A stretch of DNA of 64,000 bases from Rhodanobacteraceae bacterium (GTDB lineage: Bacteria; Pseudomonadota; Gammaproteobacteria; Xanthomonadales; SZUA-5), in the NCBI GenBank assembly GCA_016717705.1, contig JADKFD010000025.1:10907-74906 (forward strand), written 5' to 3'. The notes under the pieces are model-generated. The model did not search any database. It was not told the origin of the DNA and saw only the letters and a list, made by a program, of their open reading frames with translations. The stretch's first letter is position 1. Each line of letters opens with the position of its first letter. The translations under genes were made by a program, and so were the position numbers. Positions 1-10,073 of this stretch are shown piece by piece.

Positions 1-184
1 AGCGCTCTACTATCAGGGTCTGGCCCGCGTTGAACTGGACAACACCGAGGGCGCCATCGACGCCCTCGAAGAGGCGTTGAAGGGCGACCCGCAATATCGG
101 CAGTTTCTGCTGAGCGACCCTGACCTGGTCGCCCTGCGCGAAACCGAGCGTTTCAAGCAGGTGCTCGCAAGCGGCACCCAGTAG
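1..184 (+). CDS. C-terminal end of a TPR-repeat protein (partial)
   Basis: This reading frame is open from base 2 and stops at TAG 182-184, leaving 60 residues of a protein that begins before the window. The segment reads as one helix-turn-helix tetratricopeptide unit (LYYQGLARVELDNTEGAIDA, then an EEALKGDP turn). A short tail follows with the pattern LLSDPDLVALRETERFKQVL, which is common at the end of TPR proteins that close with a DPDL..LR..P/ERF motif. No catalytic domain is visible, so the function is unknown. It points toward the minus-strand ybdD-cstA pair and is separated from it by about 50 bases. Confidence 0.6.
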   Translation, partial: ALYYQGLARVELDNTEGAIDALEEALKGDPQYRQFLLSDPDLVALRETERFKQVLASGTQ

Positions 185-234
185 CCCGCATCAATCCAGC
201 CTGCCTCCCTCCCAACGTGGAGACAGGCAGACGA

Positions 235-447
235 CTAGCAACAACGCCCGCCAGCACCCCGGTAACGCGCCTCCTGGCGCTCGCGGAAGAACTGCTCGTA
301 GCTCGGCAGCGGGCGCTCGGGGTGGTGCTCGCGCAGGTGCGCGAGGTAGGTCTGGTAGTCCGGCACGCCGATGACGCGACGGGCCAGTTGCACGCTGTAG
401 CGCCAGGCGCGACTCAATCGTTGCCGCAAGGCCAGCGACGGGTTCAT
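235..447 (-). CDS. YbdD/YjiX family small protein (DUF466)
   Basis: This 70-residue protein belongs to the YbdD/YjiX family, which is almost always encoded directly after a CstA-type transporter. The family signature is seen in RRVIGVPDYQTYLAHLREHH and a downstream YEQFFRERQEARY, which ends in a Gly/Cys-rich tail. The ATG at 447 was chosen over the longer frame from 510 because it overlaps the cstA stop as ATGA (444-447). That is the usual translational coupling, and it gives the normal family length of 65-70 aa. The role is not settled; it is generally regarded as an accessory of the CstA/BtsT pyruvate or peptide transporter. Confidence 0.88.
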   Translation of the reverse strand: MNPSLALRQRLSRAWRYSVQLARRVIGVPDYQTYLAHLREHHPERPLPSYEQFFRERQEARYRGAGGRCC

Positions 448-2497
448 GCCGGCAGTGCCATGGCGGGAGTTTCCTGCGCCGTCGGCAGCGGCGCCCGGTG
501 CGCCCTCCATGCCGCGCGCAGCCCGAAGCCGATCATGGCGACCACCAGCGACATGAACATCAGCGTCAGGGTCGCATTCACCGTGTCGTTGACCACGATG
601 CGCTGCATGTCGATCGGGTTCTGCGCCGGCGCCAGCAACAGGCCTTCATGGAGCGCGGCGCGGTATTTTTCGGCATGCGCCAGGAATCCGACGCGCACGT
701 CATCGCTGAAGACCTTCAGATAACCGGCGCTGAGCGTGCAGATCACCAGCCAGACCATCGGCAGCAGCGGCACCCACACGTAGCGCGTGCGCTTCATCTT
801 GATCAGGCAGACGGTGGCCAGCGTCAGCGCGATCGCCGCCAGCATCTGGTTGGCGATGCCGAACAATGGCCACAAGGTGTTGATGCCACCGAGTGGATCG
901 ACCACGCCCTGGTAGAGGAAATAGCCCCAGGCACCGACGCAGAGCGCGGTGGCGATCAGGTTGGCGCCCCAGGATTCGGTGTGCTTGAGCGGCGCGTATG
1001 CGAGCCCGGCCAGTTCCTGGATCATGAAGCGGCCGACGCGCGTGCCGGCATCCACCGTGGTCAGGATGAACAGGGCCTCGAACAGGATCGCGTAGTGGTA
1101 CCAGAAGGCCATCATGCCTTCACCGGCGACCAGACCGTGCAGGATCTGCGCCATGCCGACCGCCAGCGTCGGCGCACCGCCGGCGCGCGACAAGAGCGTG
1201 CTCTCGCCGATCTCGTTGGCGGTCTGGGTGAGCATCTCCGGCGTGATCAAAAAGCCCCACTGGCTGATCGCCTGCGCTGCCGACTCGACGTTGTTGCCGA
1301 TCAGTGCCGCCGGTGAGTTCATCGCGAAGTAGATGCCCGGTTCGAGCACGCAGGCGGCGATCAGCGCCATGATCGCGACAAAGCCCTCCATCAGCATCGC
1401 GCCGTAACCGACCAGGCGCGCGTCGCCCTCATTGGCCAGCAATTTCGGCGTGGTACCGGACGAGATCAGCGAATGCCAGCCGGACACCGCACCGCAGGCG
1501 ATGGTGATGAACAGGAAGGGGAACAACGCACCGGCGAACACCGGGCCGCTGCCGTCGATGAAGCGGGTCAGCGCCGGCATCTTCAGCTCCGGCGCGGCGA
1601 ACACGATGCCGATCGCCAGCAGCAGCACGGTGCCGATCTTGAGGAAGGTGCTCAGATAATCGCGCGGCGCCAGCAGCAGCCATACCGGCACCACCGCGGC
1701 GCAGAAGCCGTAGCCGATCAGCATCCACGCCAGGGCCTTGCCGTCGTAGGTGAACAGCGGCCCCCAGGCCGGATCGGCAGCGACCTTGCCGCCCAGCCAG
1801 ATCGACAACAGCAGCAGGACCAGGCCGATGATCGACACCTCGAGCACCCGTGCCGGACGCAGGTAGCGCAGGTACAGGCCCATGAACAGCGCGATCGGGA
1901 TGGTCATCGCCACCGTGAAAGTGCCCCACGGACTGATCGCCAGCGCCTTGACCACCACCAGCGCGAGCACCGCGAGAATGATCATCATGATCATCAGGAT
2001 GCCAATCATCGCGGTGACGCCGGCCGCGGGCCCGAGCTCGGCGCGGATCATGTCGCCGAGCGAACGGCCATCGCGGCGCAGCGACAGGAACAGGATCATG
2101 AAGTCCTGCACCGCGCCGGCGATGATCACGCCGAACAGGATCCACAGCGTGCCCGGCAGGTAGCCCATCTGCGCCGCCAGCACCGGCCCGACCAGCGGTC
2201 CGGCGCCGGCAATCGCCGCGAAATGGTGGCCGAACACCACGCTCCTGGCGGTCGGCACATAGTCGAGGCCGTCGTTGCGGCGCACCGCCGGTGTCGCGCG
2301 GGCCGGATCGAGTCCGAGCACGCTCCTGGCGATGAACAGGCTGTAGAAGCGATAACCGATCAGCAGGACCGCCGTGGCAGCCGTCACCAGCCAGATCGCG
2401 TTGATCGATTCACCACGCGTGAGCGCAATGGTGCCGAGGCAAAGGCGCCGAGCAGCGCCAGCGCCATCCAGCCGAACTTGCAGAAGATCGATTTCAT
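444..2497 (-). CDS. cstA: CstA carbon-starvation pyruvate/peptide transporter, one-base frameshift near the N terminus
   Basis: This is an inner-membrane transporter of the CstA/BtsT family, implicated in pyruvate and peptide uptake under carbon limitation. Family blocks are plain: YRFYSLFIA, the HNDGLDYVPT-like RRNDGLDYVPTARSV, FGHHFAAIAGAGPLVGPVLA and many hydrophobic segments. The frame that carries the body can only start at a GTG at 2387, which would remove the first membrane helix. The missing start, MKSIFCKFGWMALALLGAFA, lies in another frame from ATG 2497. It rejoins the body as LGTIALTRGESINAIWLVTAA, closely matching E. coli CstA. One C appears to be missing near 2436-2442 (GCCCTC read as GCCTC). 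The restored length of about 685 aa fits the family (about 700). The gene is followed by ybdD with a 4-base overlap. Confidence 0.9.
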
Positions 2498-2782
2498 CGG
2501 TGCGAAGGTCCCGGAAGGTCGCTTGGCGACGCTCGATTGTAGAGCCTTCGAGCGGCGCCGCGCTGCGCCATCAGTCGCGCCATTCGCGCGGCGCTGATGA
2601 CCATTGATCACCAATGAAAAGGATGTGCCGACCTGCTCAGGCCATATCCTCCAGAGCACGTGCGGCGGCCCGGTGCAACGATGACATCGGTGACCCGGTT
2701 GCTGCGGGGCGAGTGCCCGGGGTCGGCGCTGACCATCCGTCGCCGCCCACGCGAAGCTTTCGTCGGGGGGGCGAACGGACGC

Positions 2783-5700
2783 ATGACGGGATGGGTGGCA
2801 CACGGTCTTTGCGCGCTGGCGCTGCTCGCTTTCGGCGTCGACCTTGCGGCGGCCGAACCGACGCCGCTTGACGTCGCCGATCAGGGCGCGCCGACCTTCA
2901 CCGTGTTCACCGCCCGCGACGGCCTGTCCGACGAAATCTGGGGCGCCGTCGACGTCGATGCCCGCGGCATTGCCTGGGCGGGTTCGGCTTCGGGACTGGC
3001 ACGCTTCGACGGCTACCGCTGGACGCTGTGGCCGACACCCGATGCGCGCAGTCTGGTACGCGATCTCGAACGCGCTCCGGACGGCAGATTGTGGGCGATC
3101 TTCGAGCGTGAAGGACTGGCGGAACTCGACGGTGACATCTGGCGGCTGCACCCGCAGCCGGCGATGTACATGTACGGGTTCTTGGCTCAATCCGGTGGCA
3201 CCGGTCCACGCCAACTGATGGTCGCGCATACCGGGAGGGCCTGGCAGTGGGAAGACGGGCAGTTCCAGCCAGGCCCGATCGACGCCCCGGCGGGAACCGC
3301 GGCCATCCGGATCGCGCGCACGGAAACCCTGTTCGGATCGGCGCGCTTGTGGGTGGCCACCACCGACGGACTCTGGTTCCGCAGCCCCGATCCCGCGGCA
3401 GCGGGCAACTGGCAACGCTTCGACGACCCGCGGCTCAAGGCCTTCAACAGCACCGATCTGCTGCGCACCAGCGACGGCGATAGCGAGGAATTGTGGGCGC
3501 TGAGCTACGGCTCCGGCATCGTGCGCATTCGCAACGACGGCATCCGCGCCTGGCGCGCCGAGGCCGGCGAACTGCCGACCGAAGCGATCTATGCCGCGCG
3601 TGCCACCCACACCGCGGATGGCGAGCGCCTGTTGTGGATAGCCAGCCGCGCCGGGCTGCTGCTGTTGCGCGGTGACCAGTTTCGCGCCTTCGACCGCCGC
3701 CATGGACTGCCTTCCGATGCGGTGCGCGCGCTTGAAGTCCAGCGCAATGTCGATGGCGTCGACTTGCTGTGGCTGGCGACCGAGGGCGGCATCGTGCGCG
3801 CGACGCTCGGCCACAACCAGTGGCAGACGGTGTCGCTGCTGGGCGCGCGTGAGAACGGCATCTTCGGCCTGTTGCTGGAACCGGATGGTCGCGGCGGCGA
3901 GCGCCTGTGGGTGGGCACGGCCAAGGAGGGGCTGAACCTGCTGCAAGGTGGGACCTGGCACCAGTTCTCCCGCGCCAATGGTGAGTTGCCGCTCGACAGC
4001 GTGCGCAAGATCGTGCGCCTGCCGGGCCCGGACGGCAATCCGTGGCGACTGGTGAGCGTATTCGGCGGCCTGTACCAGATCGACGACCCCGTGCGTTTCA
4101 CAGCGATTGCCGCCCCCTGGGACGGCGTCGGCGACGATACCGCCAACAGCATCATCGCGCGCCAACTGGACGGCGTCTGGGAGCACTGGTTCGGCAGCAT
4201 GCGCTCGGGCATCCATCGGCTGCGTCAGGGCAAATGGACGCAGTTTGTCGCCGACGGCGCACCCCTGCCGTGGACGGTCATGAGTCTGGCCGAACAACTC
4301 GACGCCGATGGTCGTTCCTGGCTGTGGGCAGCCAGCAGCAAGGGCCTGGCACGCTTCGACGGCGAGCGCTGGACGCTTCTGCCAGAGTCAGCTGACCTGC
4401 CCGCCGACGGCTACCGCTTCGTCAACCTGATTGCCGATGGCGAGCGCAGCGTGCTGTGGGTCGGCAGCAATCGCCATGGCCTGATGCGGCTGGATGTCAG
4501 CGATCCGCTGCAGCCGCGCGTGCTCGACGCCGGCGGCGTGCCGTCGCCGCCCGACCCGACCATCTACTCGGTCCTGCCCGACCGCGATGGTCGTATCTAC
4601 GTCTGCACCAACAACGGCGTGCAGCAACTGACGCCGACCGGCGCCGGCAGCTACAGCGAGCGCGTGTTTCGTCGTCGCGACGGCCTGGTGCACGACGAAT
4701 GCAATACCAATTCGCAATTCATCGATGCGCAGCAGCGCTACTGGGTGGGCACGCTGGGAGGATTGAGTGTCTTCGATCCGCGTATCGAGACGCCCGACAA
4801 CCGCGCGCGTGCAAAACCGATCTACCTGACCGAAGTGATGGTCAACGGGCAGCGCCAGACGCTGGACCCGGGCGAGCCGCTGCTGCTGCCGGCGGGTACG
4901 CGCGAATTTGGCTTTGGCTATGCGCTGCTGGCCGGGCAGCGCGAACGCGAGTCGGTCTATCGCAGCCAGCTCATCGGCTATGACCCCGAGCCTACGCCGT
5001 GGACCGACGAGCACCGCCGCAATTTCACCGGTCTGCCACCCGGCAAGTACCGATTGCAGGTTGCGGCGCGCGACTATGCCGGGACGCCGAGCGCAGCCGA
5101 GCTGCTGACCATCGAGATCCTGCCCTACTGGTGGCAGCGCCCGCTGCTGCAGACGCTGCTGGTGCTCAGCGGCCTGCTCGCCCTGATGACCTGCGTCATG
5201 ATCTACAACCGCGGCTTGCGCGCACGCCAGCGCCGGCTCAAGCGCGAGGTCGCAGCGCGCACCGCTGAACTGGACGCGGCCAACCAGCGCCTCACCGAAC
5301 TCTCCTACCAGGATCCGCTGACCGGCGTTGCCAATCGTCGGCGCCTGATGGAAGCGCTCGACGCCGCCACCCTGCGTGCGCACGAGCGTCAACTGCCGAT
5401 CGGCCTGATCGTCATCGACGTCGACCACTTCAAGGATTACAACGACCGCCACGGCCATCTCGCCGGCGATGCCGCATTGCGTGCCGTCGCCCAGGCGCTG
5501 CAGAGCGCGATGCGCCCGCAGGATCTGGTGGCGCGTTATGGCGGTGAGGAGTTCGCCTGTCTGATGGTCGATGCCGATCGCGAGACCACGCTGCGCGTCG
5601 CCGAGCGCATGCGCGCGCTGGTCGAGGCCTTGCCGCCACGCACGCTCGGCAACGACGACTACTCGGTCACGCTCAGCGGCGGTGCGCTCAATGCCATCCC

Positions 5701-5800
5701 GCAATCCGGCGAGCTGGCATCCGACCTGTTGCGTCGCGCCGATGCCGCGCTGTACGCGGCCAAGCGCGCCGGGCGCAACCGGGTGCTGGCGGCGGACTGA
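2783..5800 (+). CDS. Periplasmic propeller sensor diguanylate cyclase (Reg_prop-Y_Y_Y-TM-GGDEF)
   Basis: This 1005-aa membrane protein is predicted to sense a periplasmic ligand and make cyclic di-GMP. The ATG at 2783 is followed by a clean signal peptide (MTGWVAHGLCALALLAFG..AAA); earlier in-frame starts would add a non-signal extension. Residues about 30-680 contain repeated two-component-regulator propeller blades (DGLSDEIWGAV, GLARFDGYRWT, LWVGTAKEGLNLL). A Y_Y_Y-like beta domain covers about 690-770 and one membrane helix covers about 785-806. A short coiled linker leads into a GGDEF domain at about 840-1000. The active site is GGEEF at about 920. An RxxD inhibitory site (RPQD) sits five residues before it, so the enzyme should be active and product-inhibited. 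It is transcribed divergently from cstA across a 285-base gap. Confidence 0.92.
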   Translation: MTGWVAHGLCALALLAFGVDLAAAEPTPLDVADQGAPTFTVFTARDGLSDEIWGAVDVDARGIAWAGSASGLARFDGYRWTLWPTPDARSLVRDLERAPDGRLWAIFEREGLAELDGDIWRLHPQPAMYMYGFLAQSGGTGPRQLMVAHTGRAWQWEDGQFQPGPIDAPAGTAAIRIARTETLFGSARLWVATTDGLWFRSPDPAAAGNWQRFDDPRLKAFNSTDLLRTSDGDSEELWALSYGSGIVRIRNDGIRAWRAEAGELPTEAIYAARATHTADGERLLWIASRAGLLLLRGDQFRAFDRRHGLPSDAVRALEVQRNVDGVDLLWLATEGGIVRATLGHNQWQTVSLLGARENGIFGLLLEPDGRGGERLWVGTAKEGLNLLQGGTWHQFSRANGELPLDSVRKIVRLPGPDGNPWRLVSVFGGLYQIDDPVRFTAIAAPWDGVGDDTANSIIARQLDGVWEHWFGSMRSGIHRLRQGKWTQFVADGAPLPWTVMSLAEQLDADGRSWLWAASSKGLARFDGERWTLLPESADLPADGYRFVNLIADGERSVLWVGSNRHGLMRLDVSDPLQPRVLDAGGVPSPPDPTIYSVLPDRDGRIYVCTNNGVQQLTPTGAGSYSERVFRRRDGLVHDECNTNSQFIDAQQRYWVGTLGGLSVFDPRIETPDNRARAKPIYLTEVMVNGQRQTLDPGEPLLLPAGTREFGFGYALLAGQRERESVYRSQLIGYDPEPTPWTDEHRRNFTGLPPGKYRLQVAARDYAGTPSAAELLTIEILPYWWQRPLLQTLLVLSGLLALMTCVMIYNRGLRARQRRLKREVAARTAELDAANQRLTELSYQDPLTGVANRRRLMEALDAATLRAHERQLPIGLIVIDVDHFKDYNDRHGHLAGDAALRAVAQALQSAMRPQDLVARYGGEEFACLMVDADRETTLRVAERMRALVEALPPRTLGNDDYSVTLSGGALNAIPQSGELASDLLRRADAALYAAKRAGRNRVLAAD

Positions 5801-5919
5801 ACGCTGTTCCTGCGCGGGCGGGCTCATCCCTGCGGCTTCGCTGAACGCCCAGGCTGCGCTACCAAATGCGGCGGTCCCGATCTAGAGTTCCGCGCCATGC
5901 CGAGCACAAGCGACCACCC

Positions 5920-6846
5920 ATGAATCAGCCCGCCGCCTACCCCATCGGCACTCCCGGCGTTCCCTGGGGGGCAGACGAAGTCGCTCGATGGCAGTCATGC
6001 CAGGTGCGCAAGCGCAGTTACCAGGCCGATGTGCTCAGTGCGATCGATGCGCTGCGAACGCGTTTTGACGTGGTGGAATACGGCCGCATGGAGGTTGCCG
6101 GCGAGCACTACCCGCTGCTGGCGATCAGGTCGCGCGACTGGCACGACACGCTCCCGGTGGTGTTGGTGACTGGCGGCGTGCATGGCTACGAAACCAGCGG
6201 CGTGCACGGCGCCCTGCGCTTTGCCGACCAGCACCTCGCCGGCTATGCGGGCCGGGCCAACCTGATGGTGGCGCCCTGCGTCAGCCCGTGGGCCTACGAG
6301 ACCATCCAGCGCTGGAACCGCGAGGCCGTCGACCCGAATCGCTCCTTCCGTGAGCCCAGTCCAGCGCCGGAATCCGCTGCGCTGATGCGCCTGATGGCGC
6401 CGCTGCGCGATCGTGTGCTGGTGCATGTCGATCTGCACGAGACCACCGATAGCGACGAATCCGAATTCCGCCCGGCCCTGGCGGCGCGGGATGGCAAACC
6501 CTACCAGCCGGATGCGGTTCCCGACGGCTTCTACGTGGTCGACGACAGCGAGCACCCGCAAGCGGAATTCCAGCAGGCGGTGATCGCCGCGGTGGCGGCG
6601 ATCACCCATATCGCGCCGACCGATCACAAGGGCGAGATCATCGGCTCAACGGTGGTCGCGCCCGGCGTCATCCGCTATCCGCTGAAACAGCTCGGGCTGT
6701 GCGCCGGCATGACCGATGCACCGTTCAAGACCACCACCGAGGTCTATCCGGACAGCCCGCGCGCCAGCGCCGAGCAGTGCATCGCGGCGCAGGTGGCGGC
6801 GGCGTGCGCGGCGATCGACTTCGCTCTGGCGCGGTCGCCGGGGTAG
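5920..6846 (+). CDS. M14-family zinc carboxypeptidase-like protein
   Basis: This 308-aa protein resembles cytosolic M14 metallocarboxypeptidases and succinylglutamate-desuccinylase-like zinc hydrolases. Zinc ligands are visible as GGVHGYE (His88, Glu91) and a third His in HVDLHETT (about His173). A late TTEVYP provides the likely catalytic Glu (about 274), where M14 enzymes carry it. No signal peptide is seen. ATG 5920 was chosen because the longer frame adds only Arg-rich sequence. The substrate is unknown: it could be a peptide, an amidated amino acid or a murein fragment. It stands alone between the diguanylate cyclase and an exported protein. Confidence 0.82.
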   Translation: MNQPAAYPIGTPGVPWGADEVARWQSCQVRKRSYQADVLSAIDALRTRFDVVEYGRMEVAGEHYPLLAIRSRDWHDTLPVVLVTGGVHGYETSGVHGALRFADQHLAGYAGRANLMVAPCVSPWAYETIQRWNREAVDPNRSFREPSPAPESAALMRLMAPLRDRVLVHVDLHETTDSDESEFRPALAARDGKPYQPDAVPDGFYVVDDSEHPQAEFQQAVIAAVAAITHIAPTDHKGEIIGSTVVAPGVIRYPLKQLGLCAGMTDAPFKTTTEVYPDSPRASAEQCIAAQVAAACAAIDFALARSPG

Positions 6847-6899
6847 GATGTGGTGAGCAAGAGCTTCCAAATCGAAATTCGACACTGACGAGCCAAGCC

Positions 6900-7496
6900 A
6901 TGGGCTTTTGGGGATTGCTGCTACCGCTCGCGGCACTCGGCGCGGAGCCGACGTTGACCGCATTGCCGATCGACGGCCTCGATCAGGAATACGTCGTCGA
7001 CGGCGTGATGACTGCAGCCTGGCGGCTCAACTCCAGCGCTCAGCCATACACGCTGATCCTGTCGCGCACCGGCAGTTTCAGCGTGACCGAGGGCGATGAG
7101 CATTCGGCCCGTCTGTACGCCACGCTGTTCGCCGACACGGCGGATGGTCACCAGCAGCGTTGGGTGATCCAGGACCGCGTCGATGCCTGTCCCTTCGACA
7201 TCACCGCCGCATTCACCGGCGGACCCGCGCTGGTCAGCGATGCCGACGCCGACGGCGTTCCCGAGTTCTGGGTCAGCTACCGCGTCAGCTGCCGCAGCGA
7301 TGTCAGTCCGTCCACGCTCAAGCTGATCGGCTACGAGGGGACGCAGAAATACGCCTTGCGCGGGACGTCGAGGCTGCAGCTGGGCGACAGCAGCGAGGGC
7401 GGCGACTATCAGGCCGACGCCGCGTTCAAGTCGGCACCGTTGTTGCTGGAGTACGCACAGCAGCTGTGGATGCAGGTGCGCGACGAGGCGTTTTGA
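6900..7496 (+). CDS. Exported protein resembling M949_RS01915-type surface polysaccharide proteins
   Basis: This is a 198-aa protein with a short signal peptide (MGFWGLLLPLAALGAEP). The central and C-terminal parts match the pattern of the poorly characterised M949_RS01915 family, which is named for surface polysaccharide biosynthesis. The pattern is a CPFDITAAF block, then DADADGVPEFWVSYRVSCRS, DVSPSTLKLIGYEGTQKYAL and a closing LLLEYAQQLW. The family name comes from genomic context in other bacteria and no biochemical role is known. Here no polysaccharide genes lie nearby, so only an exported, probably periplasmic, protein can be claimed. The start was set at ATG 6900 because everything upstream in the frame overlaps the M14 gene. 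Confidence 0.7.
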   Translation: MGFWGLLLPLAALGAEPTLTALPIDGLDQEYVVDGVMTAAWRLNSSAQPYTLILSRTGSFSVTEGDEHSARLYATLFADTADGHQQRWVIQDRVDACPFDITAAFTGGPALVSDADADGVPEFWVSYRVSCRSDVSPSTLKLIGYEGTQKYALRGTSRLQLGDSSEGGDYQADAAFKSAPLLLEYAQQLWMQVRDEAF

Positions 7497-7701
7497 GCCG
7501 CGTTGCGCGGGCGCTCATCGGGCGCCGTCGTAGCGCGGCTCCAGCGCGCGTAAAGGCCGACACTTCGAGTAGATTGTTCGCGCTGGTGCCGCGGCTGTCT
7601 GGGTGAGGACGCACAGAGCGCCGGGCGCCGCGCGTAACGGCCCAGTCGCATCAGCAGGCATTTTCGACGCGCGGACCCGGCCTACCAAATCAGAGTCCAC
7701 C

Positions 7702-10032
7702 ATGACCGCCACCACCGACACCGACCACGCCAACCCCTGGCACCCCACAGCCTGCATGCTGTGTGCACTCAACTGCGGCATCGAGGTGCAGACCGGCGGG
7801 CCGGACGGGCGGCAGATCACCAAGGTGCGCGGCGACGACGCGCATCCGATCAGCAAGGGCTATGTCTGCGAGAAATCGCAGCGCATGAACCACTACCAGA
7901 ACGGCGCCGATCGGCTGAACTCGCCGATGCGGCGGCGCCCCGACGGCAGCTACGAGGCGGTCAGCTGGGACGTCGCCATCCGCGAGGTCGCGCAGCGCTT
8001 CCAGGCGGTCAAGTCGAGCTGGGGCGGCGAGTCGATTCTCTATTACGGCGGCGGCGGACAGGGCAATCACCTGGGTGGCGCCTATGGCGATGCGACGCTG
8101 AAAGCGCTCGGCGTGCAATACCGCTCCAACGCGCTGGCGCAGGAGAAGACCGGCGAGTTCTGGGTGCAGGGCAAGATGTTCGGCAGCGGCAACCACGGCG
8201 ACTTCGAACACTGCGAAGTCGCTCTGTTCATCGGCAAGAACCCATGGCAGTCGCACGGTTTTGCGCGCACCCGCGTGGTGCTGAACGAGATCCACAAGGA
8301 TCCCAAGCGCACGCTGATCGTGATCGATCCGCGCAAGAGCGAGACCGCCGCGCTCGCCGATATCCATATCCAGCTCAAGCCCGGCAGCGACGCCTGGTGT
8401 CTGGCGGCATTGGCCGGAATCGTCGTCCAGGAAGGCCTGGCCAAACGCGACTGGCTGGCGGCGCACACCAGCGGATTCGCCGAGATCGAGCCGATACTGC
8501 GGGCGATTCCAGTGGCGCACTACGCGCAAGTCTGCGGTGTCGACGAAACCCTGCTGCGCAGCGCTGCACGGCGCATCGCGAGCGCCGCCAGCGCCTCGGT
8601 ATTCGAGGATCTGGGGCTGCAGATGACCCTCAATTCCACGCTGAGCAGCTATCTGCAACGCCTGATCTGGGTGCTCGGCGGCCACTACGGCCGGGTCGGC
8701 ACCAGCAATGCCTTCGTCCCATTCCTGTCGCTGTCCAAGGCCAGTCGTGGCGATCTGAGCGCGGGCAAGGCCAGGGGCCCGCGCGTGGAACGGCGCAGCC
8801 CGGTGACGCAGTCGAAGATCATCATCGGCCTGATCCCGTGCAATGTGATCCCGGAAGAGATCCTGACCGATCACCCCAAGCGCTTTCGCGCGATGCTGAT
8901 CGAGAGCGGCAACCCGGCGCACTCGCTGGCCGACAGCCAGCGCATGCGGCAGGCGATCCGCGCGCTGGAATTTTCGGTGGTGATCGACGTGGCGATGACC
9001 GAGACCGCGCGCCAGGCCGACTACGTGCTGCCCGCCGCCAGCCAGTTCGAGAAGGCCGAGGCCACCTTCTTCAACATGGAATTTCCGCGCAACGCCTTTC
9101 ATCTGCGCGCGCCGCTGTTCGAACCGCTGGCGGGCACGCTGCCCGAGGCGGAAATCCACGCGCGCCTGCTGGAGGCGCTGGGCGAGTTGTCCGAGCGCGA
9201 CTACCGGCCGCTGCGGCGGGCGCTGAGCTTCGGCCGCACTGCGTTCACGCTGGCCTTTGCCTGGTTGCGCGCACGCAATCCGCGCATCGCCCGCTACGCG
9301 CCGGTGGTGCTGTACCGCACGCTCGGGCAGACGCTGCCCAAGGGCATGGCCAGCGCTGCCGTGGTCTGGGGCATCTGCCAGATCCACGCGGCGGGCAACC
9401 GCAAGACGCTGGCGCAGGCCGGCTTCGGCGGCATGGCGCCGCTGGCGGCCAACCGTTTGTTCGACGCCTTGCTGGCGCAACCCTCCGGCGTGGTGTTTGC
9501 GCAGAGCACGCCGGAGGACAGCTGGAAGGCCATCCCGATGGCCGATCAGCGCATCAACCTCAACATTCCGGAATTGCTGCCGGATCTGGCGAAGCTCGAG
9601 CACACCGCGCCACCGCATGATCCGGCCTACCCCTTCATCCTCGCCGCCGGCGAGCGCCGCAGCGACACCAGCAACACCGCGGTGCGCAATACCGGCTGGC
9701 TCAGGCGCGGCCGCTACGGCACGCTGCGGATGAACCCGGCGGACGCGGCGGCGCTGGATGTTGCTGACGGCGAGCGCGTGCATCTGAGCACGCATCGTGG
9801 CAGCGTCGAGGTGGAAGCGGAACTCTCCGAGATGCTGCCGCCCGGCAGCCTGTCCCTGGCCAATGGCCAGGGCCTGAGCTACCCCGACGCCGATGGCAGA
9901 CTGGTCACCCGTGGCGTGGCTCCCAACGAGCTCACCGACAACCAGGCGCGCGACAGTTTTGCCGGCACGCCCTGGCACAAATTCGTGCCGGCGCGGCTGG
10001 AAAAGCTCGGGCGCGAGGCAGCGACGGTCTGA
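7702..10032 (+). CDS. Molybdopterin-dependent oxidoreductase (formate dehydrogenase/nitrate reductase superfamily)
   Basis: This 776-aa enzyme belongs to the bis-MGD molybdoenzyme superfamily. The N terminus carries a [4Fe-4S] motif, CMLCALNCG, with a fourth Cys in GYVCEKSQR (Cys18, 21, 25 and 56). The molybdopterin-binding core follows (YYGGGGQGNHLGG, FIGKNPWQSHG, VIDPRKSETAALADIH). A C-terminal dinucleotide-binding domain begins near TSNTAVRNTGW and ends with ANELTD-like PNELTDNQARD. No Tat signal is seen, so it is probably cytoplasmic. No partner subunit, cofactor-insertion or chaperone gene adjoins it, and the substrate cannot be named. The ATG at 7702 sits just ahead of the conserved Cys motif. 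Confidence 0.88.
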   Translation: MTATTDTDHANPWHPTACMLCALNCGIEVQTGGPDGRQITKVRGDDAHPISKGYVCEKSQRMNHYQNGADRLNSPMRRRPDGSYEAVSWDVAIREVAQRFQAVKSSWGGESILYYGGGGQGNHLGGAYGDATLKALGVQYRSNALAQEKTGEFWVQGKMFGSGNHGDFEHCEVALFIGKNPWQSHGFARTRVVLNEIHKDPKRTLIVIDPRKSETAALADIHIQLKPGSDAWCLAALAGIVVQEGLAKRDWLAAHTSGFAEIEPILRAIPVAHYAQVCGVDETLLRSAARRIASAASASVFEDLGLQMTLNSTLSSYLQRLIWVLGGHYGRVGTSNAFVPFLSLSKASRGDLSAGKARGPRVERRSPVTQSKIIIGLIPCNVIPEEILTDHPKRFRAMLIESGNPAHSLADSQRMRQAIRALEFSVVIDVAMTETARQADYVLPAASQFEKAEATFFNMEFPRNAFHLRAPLFEPLAGTLPEAEIHARLLEALGELSERDYRPLRRALSFGRTAFTLAFAWLRARNPRIARYAPVVLYRTLGQTLPKGMASAAVVWGICQIHAAGNRKTLAQAGFGGMAPLAANRLFDALLAQPSGVVFAQSTPEDSWKAIPMADQRINLNIPELLPDLAKLEHTAPPHDPAYPFILAAGERRSDTSNTAVRNTGWLRRGRYGTLRMNPADAAALDVADGERVHLSTHRGSVEVEAELSEMLPPGSLSLANGQGLSYPDADGRLVTRGVAPNELTDNQARDSFAGTPWHKFVPARLEKLGREAATV

Positions 10033-10073
10033 GACAGTCTGAGTGGCCTTGGTAATCAGACGCAGTGAGTGAA

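Noticed and set aside
2384..4297. Long open frame on the minus strand opposite the diguanylate cyclase
   Set aside because: It is an Arg/Gln/His-rich mirror of a real gene in GC-rich DNA; only its last 20 or so residues are real, as the displaced cstA N terminus.
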